Positions 11,388-21,895 of a DNA stretch of 64,000 nucleotides are shown here, in pieces. Position numbers and translations under genes: made by a program. Source of the stretch: Rugalucina vietnamica. Its lineage: Eukaryota > Mollusca > Bivalvia > Lucinida > Lucinidae. Location of the stretch: the NCBI GenBank assembly GCA_964017185.1, contig OZ024872.1, positions 59,389,817 to 59,453,816 of the forward strand. The letters run 5' to 3'. The number at the start of each line of letters is the position of its first letter. Position 1 is the first letter of the stretch. The notes under the pieces were generated by a model that was not told the origin of the DNA, searched no databases, and saw only the letters and a program-made list of their open reading frames with translations.

Positions 11388-12627
11388 AAAGGTACAAGTA
11401 GGCAAAGATCAGGAAAAGGCGCAATCAGAAAGAGATTCCCACTCCAAAAACCAAGGTGGGAAAAAACCAAACTAACAATCAGGCAGTTATACATGTACCA
11501 TGAAACATATCATAAGCCGAATGAGCAGCTATTTTCCCAATAGGTGGCCACTCAGTTACCTTAACTTAATTAAAAATATGAAAACATACATAAGGTGCCA
11601 ACAGCACAAAAAATTTTAAACACCAAGACATAAAACAAAAAGAACCACCACAGAAGTATCGCCTTGGAACGATCAGTAACACAAAGTTACTGGCGGGCTT
11701 AAACCGGTTTTACAGGATCCTAACCTCACCCTCAGCTTCTGCAGTGGTTCATAACATTTAGTTAGTTCTTCGGTCCTCGTGGTAAATCTTTAACTAGTCA
11801 ATAAATCAACAAGAACAAACAAATAAATCATGATAAACATCCTGATGAATCAAAAACCAGGACTCACAGATTGAGTAAGCTGCCCGACGATGAAGATCCC
11901 TGGGCGCCGAATAACCTACTAACTCCGGAGCAAAAGAAAAACACCAGTTGGACCCCGGTGGGCCAAGCAACAGACAAGAAACTCCGGCCCCAACCAACTA
12001 AAATGAATAGCTTTAAGTCGGGGCCATCATAGAGTCTGACGCCCGACCCACCGGCGTGCAATTAAAGAAGGCAGCATAGTTATCAACCATGATTGGGTTA
12101 AAAACTAAGCATGCAGACTGTCGCATAACATTCAAGTTATAACCTATACGTCTGTAACGTGTTATGATTTTTCTGAACTGAAAAGAAAAATCATTTATTC
12201 CTTTAAGTTTCTTAAATTTGTAGACCAAGTCACCATAAAATTCAGGTTCCGAAAGGCCCTCACTTAAAAGCGTCTTTAACCCAACATTATATTTGGAAAT
12301 CAATTCATAGTGTCTACGATAAAATTTAGAAAAGGTTTTTCGAAGTTTATGATACCGATAGCCCTGTTGGAGAAGTTTTGCCGTTAAACATTTATTTCGA
12401 GCGTTGAAGTCTGTAACATGATTGCAGACTCTAGCAAACCTAATAAGTTGCGAAATGTATACACCATAAGAAGCACGACTCCAAAAAAGGAAAATTTACT
12501 ATATCAAAATCAAAGTCATCGCGCTTATCATAAATTTTAGAAGAAACAAATCCATTTGCAACAGAAAGATGTAGATCTAAAAAGTCACCATAAAATTCAG
12601 GTTCCGAAAGGCCCTCATTTAAAATCT
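11388..12627 (-). mobile_element. Penelope-like retroelement fragment, copy 1 (RT C-terminus and 3'UTR)
   Basis: Reading the minus strand, the fragment starts in RT sequence: FLDLHLSVANGFVSSKIYDK near 12575. It continues through YGVYISQLIRFARV, GYRYHKLRKTFSKFYRRHYE, EPEFYGDLVYKFKK and CLVFNP to the stop before 12013. A 3'UTR of about 600 bp ends at GCCTACTTGTACC (11388). The C-terminal RT text is one I associate with invertebrate Penelope-like elements; no GIY-YIG domain is visible, so the class is tentative. It is truncated at its 5' side. An extra short direct piece of the same element sits at about 12588-12627. Confidence 0.6.
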
Positions 12628-13092
12628 GTCAAAGTCAGTGGACCGTTAAATATAGGTCAAGGTCAGCGGGTCAAGGAGTGTGCTTGAAGGGTATGTCAAA
12701 AAAAAACTCGCAGCTATCACTGATGTCGAGAAAACTAAACTTTGACGTAAAATCTGTCAAAGTCAGTGGACCCTGAAATAAGGTCAAGGTCAGCAGGTCA
12801 AGGTGTGTGCTTGAAGGGTATGTCAAGGACAATTACTATGCAAGGTTTGAGACTCGCAGCTATCACTGATGTCGAGAAAACCAAACTTCGACGTAAAATC
12901 TGTCAAAGTCAGTGGACCGTGAAATATGGGTCAAGGTCAGCGGGTTAAGGTGCGTGCTTGAAGGGTATGTCAAGGACAATTACTATGCAAGGTTTGAGAC
13001 TCACAGCTATGATTGATGTCGAGAAAACCAAACTTTGACGTAAATGTTGACAAACGGACTAACGAACGGACGGACAGAAATTTGGACTCCTA

Positions 13093-13122
13093 TATCGCAC
13101 CCTGCTATAAGCAGGTGCGATA
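13093..13122 (+). repeat. 3' terminal hairpin of the 145-bp pearl-like element
   Basis: TATCGCACC-C-TGCT pairs with AGCAGGTGCGATA around an ATA loop, followed by AAAAAA. Confidence 0.8.
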
Positions 13123-13128
13123 AAAAAG

Positions 13129-13490
13129 GTAGTATGACTGACATCCTTTAAAAACTAAAATGGGAATCCCTGCAGAAAGGGAGGAAGGATAATAGAATTA
13201 CATGTATATTGCTTTACAAAGGTCTAAAAGGGAGAGCAAAAATACCGAAGGCTGACCTTATCCCCCAAAATAGGTGTTGTAGGAATCAACACTCCTAGGC
13301 ATCTTGGATATCTTCAGCAAGTACAAATGCCTATTTACATAGGTTTTTCTCCCAGACTATTTGAGATTGGAATGAACTACTTTCTGATTCTCTTATCTCC
13401 TCTGCTGAAATGTCAGATGATTGTGTGTCTAAATTTACATCTCTTATGAGAGCTTGAGACTAATCCCCTCCGGTTAAGTCCCATCCTCCT
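13129..13490. other. Intergenic, no feature seen
   Basis: About 360 bp without recognisable coding sequence or repeat. Confidence 0.4.
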
Positions 13491-14419
13491 GGTGTGGTAT
13501 TGTCAGTTTGACATTTCACCTGTGTTCAAGTTCACTTCACTCATGCGTTCTAGGGACTTATTTCTCCCCCATCGGAACCCCTGGTGAAATAATGTCATTT
13601 GGTGTGTCAGATTCAGAACTATTTGGATTCTGATTCTGTGGAGTAGCTATTGTGGTAGACTCAGACCTTCAGCTGTTGTTTACAATCTCCATGTAATCAT
13701 GTATACACCGTACAGGGATTTTTTTGGCAATTTTGGGAAGGGGTCCTAGGGCCTTTCTGATTGGGAAATTTAGCGACGTAAACCCTGAATTTGGGAAATT
13801 TTCAAAATATTCACAATTGATAATATTTTCAAATGTGACCTACCTTATTAAGGTATTTCATTTAGAATCATTAAATAATAACTTATAATCAAAGCTAAAC
13901 ACTGTTTCAAACAGCAAAGTTTGAATTTCACAATGTATGGAACTGTTGAAAAAAAAATCAGCTTTGATTGGGAATTAATTCCTTCAAATTGGGAAAAAAG
14001 TTACCCAAATTGCATTGGGAATGGGGCCTTATTTCGGCCCCTGAGACACCCGAAAAAAATCCCTGCCGTAGCATTCCGAATGTGTCACACAGCCTCAGCG
14101 CCAAGCGTGTAACTCTGAAAAAAATGTTTTTACTTTACACAGTTAAATTCACCTGTTCAAGCTTATTTAATTGTGCACCTTCTGCACTAATTTTGAGGGT
14201 TAACCTATAAAAAGAAATCTTAATTTCAGTATTTCAAACAGAGTGTTTTAAGTATTTTCAGGGCTAATTTCCAGTAATTTCTGCCAATATTGATTTTCTC
14301 TGACCACATTACTTGGATTTTGACTGGACCACGAATAAGCGAAAATTATAGACTAATGTATTGGAGATTCTAATCTATCGAAACATATTAATCCAAGGTC
14401 AAACTGACAATACCACACC
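13491..14419. mobile_element. MITE-like element with GGTGTGGTATTGTCAGTTTGAC-type ends
   Basis: The first about 22 bases at 13491 (GGTGTGGTATTGTCAGTTTG...) are repeated inverted at 14398-14419. The element spans 929 bp with no coding capacity. A hAT-like MITE is nested inside it. I could not define a target duplication. Confidence 0.5.
13713..14065. mobile_element. hAT-like MITE (CAGGG termini)
   Basis: It starts CAGGGATTTTTTT and ends AAAAAAATCCCTG. CCGTA is duplicated directly outside both ends (13708-13712 and 14066-14070). CAGGG-type termini are common in hAT elements. The usual hAT duplication is 8 bp; here only 5 bp match, so the superfamily is tentative. Confidence 0.6.
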
Positions 14420-14614
14420 GGGTACTGTTCAAAGAGATATTAAATTTTGTCTCTAGATGATGTTCCATAAGAAATGTCTCTGACTTTCTGCTTTATTTCC
14501 ATAATTTCTGTGACATTTACACATTCACCTGATGCGTTTGCGGTAATTTTTGAGGCGCAATGCTAAGCTAATCAGAAAGCATTTCTCCAAGCTCACGCGA
14601 TAAAGCGCGCGCCA

Positions 14615-14647
14615 TGACGTCAAAGCATCCCCGTGACGTCAAGGTCA
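14615..14647 (+). promoter_or_regulatory. Two CRE palindromes plus an AGGTCA half-site
   Basis: TGACGTCA occurs at 14615-14622 and 14634-14641, 19 bp apart, and the second runs into TCAAGGTCA (14639-14647). CRE is the binding site of CREB/ATF factors. No gene is visible directly beside it, so a function is only possible. Confidence 0.3.
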
Positions 14648-14743
14648 AGTTTGAATGCACTCACCACATGTCAACCATGTGTAATTCTATTTATTTTTGA
14701 TAAAATAAAGGCAGCAGCTAGGGATACGGTACCATATCTGTAG

Positions 14744-14785
14744 CCTGTGGGCTAGGGATTCGGTACCGTATCCCTAGCCCACAGG
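14744..14785. repeat. 42-bp palindrome in the FB-1 left arm
   Basis: The stretch from CCTGTGGGCTAGGGAT to its mirror ATCCCTAGCCCACAGG is self-complementary except for one pair. A perfect 16-base palindrome GATACGGTACCGTATC lies next to it (14791-14806) and recurs in the right arm (17677-17692). Confidence 0.85.
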
Positions 14786-15161
14786 CTAAAGATACGGTAC
14801 CGTATCTGTAGCCTATATATCGGAAATGGCTAAAGGTACGGTATAGATTAAAAATTGATTATATAATATTTTCAGGTGAGTTTTAAGTTGAATCATCCTA
14901 AAAGGCTAAAGATACGGAAGACTAGAGACACAGACTTAAGAAAACAATGTTAATGTATAAAGTTGAGAGATTTCAATTTTATTTCTAATCCCGTGGAACG
15001 AAATTTTCAATTGTTATATTTGAGTGTGTGTTTGTGCAATATCACCATTATCTACATACAATTATATGACCGACATCGAAGGATATAAAAAGTTTCTAAC
15101 GATGCATGAAGATAATAACAAGATAATAACAAGATAATATTAGCCTCAATTAGTTGCTTAA

Positions 15162-16532
15162 GCCCAGGTTACATTTGCCCCGATCATCGTACGATTTTTC
15201 GGTCTGCGATTTTCTCTACGATTTTTAGACATGGTAGGAGATCGTGGGCTACGACGTATGTGTTAACAATTCATACGGGCATCGTGCGATTTTTTGATCT
15301 GCCATTTCCCCATTTGTCGACGTTCTCATACAAAAATGCAAGGCGATCGTACGGCAGTCGTATGTCTCCGCAGATAGTACGTAGATATGGTACGGATCCC
15401 GTGCGTTGTCCGTACGGAGTCCCTATACGTTTTGATACAAAACGCAAGGAGGCCGCACGGTAGTCGTAGGGTCTCCGCAGACTGTTAGTGGGTATCCTAC
15501 GGAGTCCCTTGGACTTCTGACTGATGCCTTGGTTACATTCGGCCTACGATTAGCTTGCGATGATCGTACGATGCCATTTTTTTTGCATTTTCGTGCGGCC
15601 TCCGCAGGGTGACCTTACGATGTCCCTTCCTACGATCTCCGTAGCCTCTACGATCTTGTAATAGTCTGCACTATTACAAATTTTAAAATCGTAAGACCGT
15701 AGACACGTCGTAGGGCATCATACGGGCACCGTACGGATACCCTGCGATAATCGAGCGGTCACCGCTCGATTTTTTTATGATAATTTGGGAACAAAAATCG
15801 TACAGTGATAGTAGGGAGGCCGCAAGGGGTCATGCCTAGTAGGTTACATTTGCCCCAATCATTGTACGATTTTTCGGTCCGCGATTTCCCTACAATTTTT
15901 TAAAAATCGAATGTGAGCATGGGCTACGACGTAGGTGTTTACAATTCATACGGGCATCGTTCGATTTCTTGTTGTAGCTTTCTTCAATGTCCTGAGTCGG
16001 AACTGTTTGGAGATCGTAGGGAAATCAAAGGGTCTCCGCACACTTTAAGTTGAAATCGTACAGAGCCCGTGCGATGGCCGTGAGGAGTCCTTACCATTTC
16101 TTGCTGTCTCCCTATGATAGCCGTACGATGTTAGGTGTCTGTACGATTTTAATAAACTTGTGATATAACCGTACGGATGCCGCACGATCACCCTAAAGGT
16201 CTACGATTAATTTATTATTTTAGTCCCAACATTATCATAAAACCGTGCGGTGACCGCACGAGCATCGCAGGGTTTCCGTAAGGCGCCCGTACGATGATGC
16301 TACCTACGACGTGTCTACGGGCTACGGTGTTACGATTTTTAAATTTTGTAAAAGTGCAGACTACTACAAAATCGTAGAGGCTACGGAGATCGTAGGAAGC
16401 CGTAGGAAGTCGCAGGAAGCCATAGAATCGTAGGGGCATCGTAGGGTCACCCTGCGGAGACCGCACGAAAATGCAAAAAATGGCATCGTACAATCATCTC
16501 AAGTTAATTGTAGGGCAAATGTAACCTAGGCT
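15162..16532. mobile_element. Composite TTAA element with GTTACATTTG ends, nested in FB-1
   Basis: TTAA flanks both sides (15158-15161 and 16533-16536). The ends are GCCCAGGTTACATTTGCCC and the inverse GGGCAAATGTAACCTAGGC. The interior is made of repeated CGTACGAT, CGTAGG and CCGCACGG words in both orientations. Extra internal end sequences (near 15524 and 15838) show that several copies are nested or fused. A simple copy lies at 33861-34278. TTAA duplication suggests piggyBac- or Kolobok-type mobilisation. Open frames in it are compositional. Confidence 0.65.
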
Positions 16533-17021
16533 TTAACCATCAATATGATGTCTGCGCCTCAAGGTGCGAACAACAAACAAAACAGTAATGAAGTGTTGAT
16601 TTATTTTGTCCTACCGCTTAACCCCTGAAGTAAGACATTTGCCAATTATTATTTGGCGAATGCTTTTAACTTTTGTTATGGTTAAGCAAGTAACTGCAAT
16701 GTAATATAAAACAATTAAGCTATAACTCAATTCAATCGCCGTATATTTTAAAACATGCAGGCAAGTCTTGATTCATACCGTCAGAATGGCTCTTATACTT
16801 CACATCGGTCAAAAAGTTGAAAGCATTTGAAAGTGCTATTGAGCACTATCAGAAGGCCTAAAGCGTTCAGTTCTCTAAGAGAGATAGAAGTGTAGAAAAG
16901 GCGCAAGTGCCTATTTCGTATAAGTTGAACGAAAGACTAAAATACTATGAGGTTAAATTCAGGTGTATTCACGGCGTCACGGCGGCAAGAACTTCAAGTC
17001 TCGAGGAACAGGAGTGAGAGA

Positions 17022-17063
17022 ATCTATCTATCTAAATCTATCTATCTATCTATCTATCTATCG
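17022..17063 (+). repeat. (TCTA)n microsatellite
   Basis: About ten TCTA units with one interruption. Confidence 0.9.
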
Positions 17064-18037
17064 CTGCAGATAAAGACACGGCGTAAATTTGAACTGCAGC
17101 TCTCCACGTCAGTGCATTTACTTGAAAATTTAAAAGAAAGTACGCTTCGTTTACACGTTTTCTTGTTCTCGTGATTGTTTTCGATTTTTTTCTTTTTGCG
17201 TCGAAATGATTGAGATACACATGTATGCTCCTTTATCTAAGGAGTTTTCTTTTTATTTAAAAATTTACAAGCGATTTTCTATTAAAATCAAGTAATAAAA
17301 TGCCTAAAATGCAATCGAAATATAACATTTTTATACCAGATTTAATGACCAAGACTAGCCAAACTGATACTCCAATTTAATATGTTTGAAAAACATGCAA
17401 GCCGCCCTTGTCTCGTACGTTTTTTAGTTGTTATATATATGCATAATTTCCCAAGCAATTAAAAACAATTAACGCTACTACTGTTAAGATTATTGTGCAT
17501 GTGTAGAGCCTGCCCAACCATGAAACTGTGGGAAAAGGTAAGACACCCATAAATGTTTATTTTTATGATTCATTAGGAAACTTGCAATGCTTCAACTTAA
17601 AACTCACCTGAAAATATTACATTATCAATTTTTGATCTATACCATACCTTTAGCCATTTCCGATATATAGGCTACAGATACGGTACCGTATCCCTAGCCA
17701 GTGCCTAAAATAAAACCATCAAGGTCCGCAACGTAGTGGAGTGAGGTTTCGCAACTACTATTGTGAACAGCTTCCGGCAAGCTGTCCATAAAAGTTACTA
17801 ACTTTTCATAGCGCACACACCGCGGTTGTAGATGCCAGAATTGGATTCTACCGCTATTACTATACAGATTGTGGAGGCAATGTGGCTCTAACTTACTTTG
17901 TATATGCAGTTCCAATATCAAGAATGACAACATTTTTATCACCAGTGTTTAAACCCTCATACAGAGGCATATTTAATTCATAAATGATCAAATCTAATAA
18001 ATGTTTCTCGATTATTATTTTTTTTTTTTAGAATAAA

Positions 18038-18560
18038 ATGATTGGTTTGTTTCATCTGCAACAAATACGCCGTTCGTTGAAAACAGGATCCGGGTCAGGT
18101 CGGCCCAAACCGAATTTTTCACCGGAACACGTGGACTATATGATAAGTAAAACAGATCCAGACTTCTGGAGAACTGTTTTTCCTACCAAGACTAATTTAA
18201 CAAAACTCATAATAGACTGTGGTCAGAGAACAGAACTTCAAACTGTGAGGGGAATCGATCTTTCTACTGTTGAAAGGCTCACAAGAAATATGTGTTTTGC
18301 TGCTTAAGAAATTAAATGAGGGGTGAAGATTTAAGAGATATTTGAAAATATAATGCCACAACATCAAGAAATGTCAATGCTGCATTTATGTATGAACATA
18401 TTCCGATGGTTGATGGTATTCTTTAATAATATGCAGCTACTTCAGAGACATTTGTACCACGTAATGCGGGTGCTCCCAGCGGTTGGAGGATAAGACGTTC
18501 CAAAAGACACGCCGGTCCTGGACGCCTCGGACAAAAATTGTTTTCATTATTTTGGTGAAA
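18038..18560 (+). other. Unassigned possible exons
   Basis: A T-tract ending in AG (about 18021-18031) precedes an 89-residue open frame (18038-18307). This frame has a basic start and a hydrophilic body (RPKPNFSPEHVDYMISKTDP). A second open stretch near 18434-18558 encodes a basic peptide (ATSETFVPRNAGAPSGW...). I do not recognise either. They could be exons of an unknown gene or remnants of a transposase. Nothing else supports expression. Confidence 0.2.
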
Positions 18561-18676
18561 AAAAAAAAATGTGCACTCGTTGTTGTTTTTATTTAAATAC
18601 AAGATGTTGATTTTTTCAGACCATGTGACAATTACGTTTGATACTTTCTTTATAAAGTTCGAGTTTCCAAATAAAG

Positions 18677-19532
18677 GTACAATCAGAAAAAGATTCCCAC
18701 TCCAAAAACCGAGGTGGGAAAAAACGAAATTAACAATCAGGTACTTATACCATGAAAAACATATCGTAAGCCAAATGAGCAGCTATATTCCGAATAGTTG
18801 GCCACTAAGTTACCTAAACTTATCTAATATGATAATGTAACCTACAGCCGAGCCAAGCCACAGCAAACCCGGTCGGTGCAAAATCATGCTCACCCACCCA
18901 GGGTGGATTACTGCGCTATATACCCAACACTTGCTCGATTCAGAAAGTCTCGAGTTTGAAATTTGCATATTTCCAAGGGAGACTATCCCGTCATATCACT
19001 CCCCCCTCCGAGAAGACTCGCCCCCGAGTCTTGGCCTGGGGACTACATGGGTAAGGCAACTCCGTTCTTGCAGTTGTCATCATCTCACCGCTGCCACCAA
19101 ATGTAACGAACAGCCGAGCCAAGCCACAGCAAACCCCGTCGGTGGAAAAGCATGCTCACCCACCAAGGGTGGTTTACTGCGCTATATACCCAACACTTGC
19201 TCGATAACGAAGTCTCGAGTTTGAAATGTGCATATTTCCAAGGGAGGCTGTCCCGTCACAATAACATGCATAAGAAGCCAACAGCACAAAAATTTCAAAC
19301 ACCAAGACATAAAACAAAAAGAACCACCTCAGACGTATCGCCTTGGAATGATCAGTAACACAAAGTTACCTGCGGGCTTCAGCCGGTTTTACATGGCCAT
19401 AACCTCATCCTCAGCTTCTGCAGTGGTTCATTACATTTAGGTAGTTCCTCGGTCCTCGTGGTGAATCTCTAACTAGTAAATGAATCATCAAGAACAAACA
19501 AATAAATAACGATAAACATCCTGATGAATCAA
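18677..19532 (-). mobile_element. Penelope-like fragment, copy 3 (3'UTR), split by a miniature LTR element
   Basis: The 3' end of the same family as 11388-12627, read on the minus strand. It is interrupted at 18836-19260 and resumes at 19261 with the CATAAGAAGCCAACAGCAC text. Its 5'-truncated end at 19532 abuts the 3' end of copy 2, so the copies lie head to tail. Confidence 0.65.
18836..19260 (+). mobile_element. TRIM-like miniature LTR retroelement (fossil)
   Basis: Two direct terminal repeats of about 160 bp (18836-18995 and 19102-19260) begin TGTAAC and end in the TG...CA style. They flank only about 105 bp of interior. The 4-bp target duplication ATAA lies at 18832-18835 and 19261-19264. 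The size and layout fit terminal-repeat retrotransposons in miniature; a 4-bp duplication is usual for several LTR groups. It has no coding capacity. The two repeats are visibly diverged, so it is not recent, but it is younger than the Penelope-like copy it split. Confidence 0.7.
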
Positions 19533-21258
19533 AAGGTACAAGTAGGCAAAGATCAGGAAAAGGCGCAATCAGAAAAATATTCCCACTCCAAAAACCGAGG
19601 CGGGAAAAAACAAACTAACAATCAGGCACCTATACCATGAAACATATCGTCAGCCGAATGAGCAGCTATTTTCCCAATAGGTGGCCACTCAGTTACCTTA
19701 ACTTAATTAAAAATATGAAAACATACATAAGGCGCCAACAGCACAAAAATTTTAAACACCAAGACATAAAACAAAAAGAACCACCACAGAAGTATCGACT
19801 TGGAACGATCAGTAACACAAAGTTACTGGCGGGCTTAAACCGGTTTTACAGGTACCTAACCTCACCCTCAGCTTCTGCAGTGGTTCATAACATTTAGTTA
19901 GTTCTTCGGTCCTCGTGGTGAATCTTTAACTAGTCAATGAATCAACAAGAACAAACAAATAAATCATGATAAACATCCTGATGAATCAAAAACCAGGACT
20001 CACAGATTGAGTAAGCTGCCCGACGATGAAGATCCCTGGGCGCCGAATAACCTATTAACTCCGGAGCAAAAGAAAAACACCAGTTGGACCCCGGTGGGCC
20101 AAGCAACAGACAAGAAACTCCGGCCCCAACCAACTAAAATGAATAGCTTTAAGTCGGGGCCATCATAGAGTCTGACGCCCGACCCACCGGCGTGCAATTA
20201 AAGAAGGCAGCATAGTTATCAACCATGATTGGGTTAAAAACTAAGCATGCAGACTGTCGCATAACATTCAAGTTATAACCTATACGTCTGTAACGTGTTA
20301 TGATTTTTCTGAACTGAAAAGAAAAATCATTTATTCCTTTAAGTTTCTTAAATTTGTAAACCAAGTCACCATAAAATTCAGGTTCCGAAAGGCCCTCACT
20401 TAAAAGCGTCTTTAACCCAACATTATATTTGGAAATCAATTCATAGTGTCTACGATAAAATTTAGAAAAGGTTTTTCGAAGTTTATGATACCGATAGCCC
20501 TGTTGGAGAAGTTTTGCCGTTAAACATTTATTTCGAGCGTTGAAGTCTGTAACATGATTGCAGACTCTAGCAAACCTAATAAGTTGCGAAATGTATACAC
20601 CATAAGAAGCACGACTCCAAAAAAGGAAAATTTACTATATCAAAATCAAAGTCATCGCGCTTATCATAAATTTTAGAAGAAACAAATCCATTTGCAACAG
20701 AAAGATGTAGATCTAAAAAGGGGGCTTCGGTATCTGAAAAACCAGGACTCACAGATTTGGTAAGCTGCCCGACGATGGAGATCCCTGGGCGCCGAATAGC
20801 CTACTAACTCCGGAGCAAAAGAAAAACACCAGTTGGACCCCGGTGGGCCAAGCAACAGACAAGAAGCTCCGGCCCCAACCAACTAAAATGAATAGCTTTG
20901 AGTCGGGGCCATCATAGAGGCAGCATAGTTATCAACCATGATTGGGTTAAAAACTAAACATGCAGACTGTCGCATAACATTCAAGTTATAACCTATACAT
21001 CTGTAACGTGTTATGATTTTTTCTGAACTGAATAGAAAAATCATTACTTCCTATAAGTTTCTTAAATTTGTAAACCAAGTCACCATAAAATTCAGGGTCC
21101 GAAAGGCCCCTCACTTAAAAACCTCTTTTACCCAACATTACATTTGGAAATCAATTCATAGTGTCTACGATAAAATTTAGAAAAGGTTTTTCGAGGCTTA
21201 TGATACCGATAGCCCTGTTGGAGAAGTTTGGCCGTGAAACATTTATTTCGAGCGTAAA
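19533..21258 (-). mobile_element. Penelope-like tandem pair, copies 2a and 2b
   Basis: Copy 2a (19533-20730) is nearly identical to the copy at 11388-12590; a 96-residue C-terminal RT stretch (20149-20439) is the same in both. Upstream of DTEAPFLDL (about 20730) the sequence jumps straight into the 3'UTR of another copy (2b, 20740-21258) in the same orientation. Head-to-tail partial tandems of this kind are a known habit of Penelope-like elements, where they form pseudo-LTRs. The 2b RT part is more diverged. Confidence 0.65.
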
Positions 21259-21359
21259 ACGCATTGTGAGGAATTTGAGAGTGTGTCTTTTTTTACCGTG
21301 TTCTGAGTCATCCAATTTCAGACCATTATCTCAGGAGGTTTTGAATTGTGACTTGCTTA

Positions 21360-21545
21360 ATGTCATAACGAACGGCACCCCGGCCGAGGATCGAACCTAG
21401 GACATCTGGGACCAGAGACTACAGTCTACCTCTGCACCAGTCCGCTCCATTTGAAACAAACGGATAGCTCAGTCGGTAGCGCGTTTGGCTTCTGACTAGC
21501 TATGTACCTCTGCCGTGCAGGTTCGAATCCCACTGGCGACGCCAG
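21360..21545. repeat. Two opposed tRNA-like SINE heads
   Basis: Plus strand 21468-21541: a TAGCTCAGTCGGTAGCG A-box, a possible TCT anticodon loop, and a GGTTCGAATCC B-box. Minus strand 21445-21371: a TGGTGCAGAGG A-box and a GGTTCGATCC B-box. In neither do the acceptor and T stems pair well, so these look like tRNA-derived SINE heads or tRNA pseudogenes rather than working tRNAs. Confidence 0.4.
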
Positions 21546-21895
21546 TAAAAACTATCAATTATTGAAAAAACTATCAATGGTTCCTGCATCGGTATGTACC
21601 AATGGTTTGACTGTCACCTTCCGGGCGCGGTGGTTTCACAGGGTATTTCCCGACCGAACGTCGAGAACTGCCCTGGCTTTCCCCCACCACTAGACAATCG
21701 GAGTCTAAGAAGCAGAATTGCTTAGCTAAGTAGAAATGCCTAGCTTGACGTCTATCTCCAGTAAGTAAGTATGCAAAACATAAAAAAGTTGAAATAAGAA
21801 GGTGCAGTATTGTAGATTTGGCGTGTAAACCATTCAGATTCAGATGTTGAGTGGCTGAAAAGAACATTTCTACTTGAACATTGAAAGACGAACGT

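Larger units (their letters stand above)
10800..13128 (+). mobile_element. pearl-like element with a 145-bp core, split by a Penelope-like copy
   Basis: Tandem units with a period of about 140-147 bp start near 10825, 10963, 11103 and 11250, marked by GAAATATAGGTCAAGG. More units lie at 12625-13040. An ACGG run follows near 13048-13075, then a terminal hairpin (13093-13122) and an A run. The layout is the same as the 460-bp family but the sequence is unrelated. The array is interrupted at about 11388-12627 by a retroelement fragment. No coding capacity. Confidence 0.7.
14710..17705. mobile_element. Foldback / MULE-like element FB-1 with 9-bp target duplication
   Basis: A 2,996-bp element flanked by TAAAATAAA at 14701-14709 and 17706-17714. 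The termini are inverted: GGCAGCAGCTAGGGATACGG on the left, and GGCACTGGCTAGGGATACGG when the right end is reverse-complemented. The arms continue inwards for about 170 bp through GATACGGTACCGTATC, TATATCGGAAATGGCTAAAGG and a TTTTCAGGTGAG stretch. 9-bp duplications and long inverted ends built of repeated words fit Mutator-like or Foldback elements. No transposase is seen. A TTAA element is nested within it. Confidence 0.75.

Noticed and set aside
11806-12061. Small minus-strand frames after the RT stop
   Set aside because: They are 3'UTR of the Penelope-like copy; the same frames recur in other copies without sign of selection.
15260-16493. Arginine-rich open frames
   Set aside because: Caused by CGTACGAT-type words in the TTAA element, present in both strands.
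21468-21541. Functional tRNA-Arg
   Set aside because: Boxes A and B are present, but the acceptor and T stems do not pair adequately.
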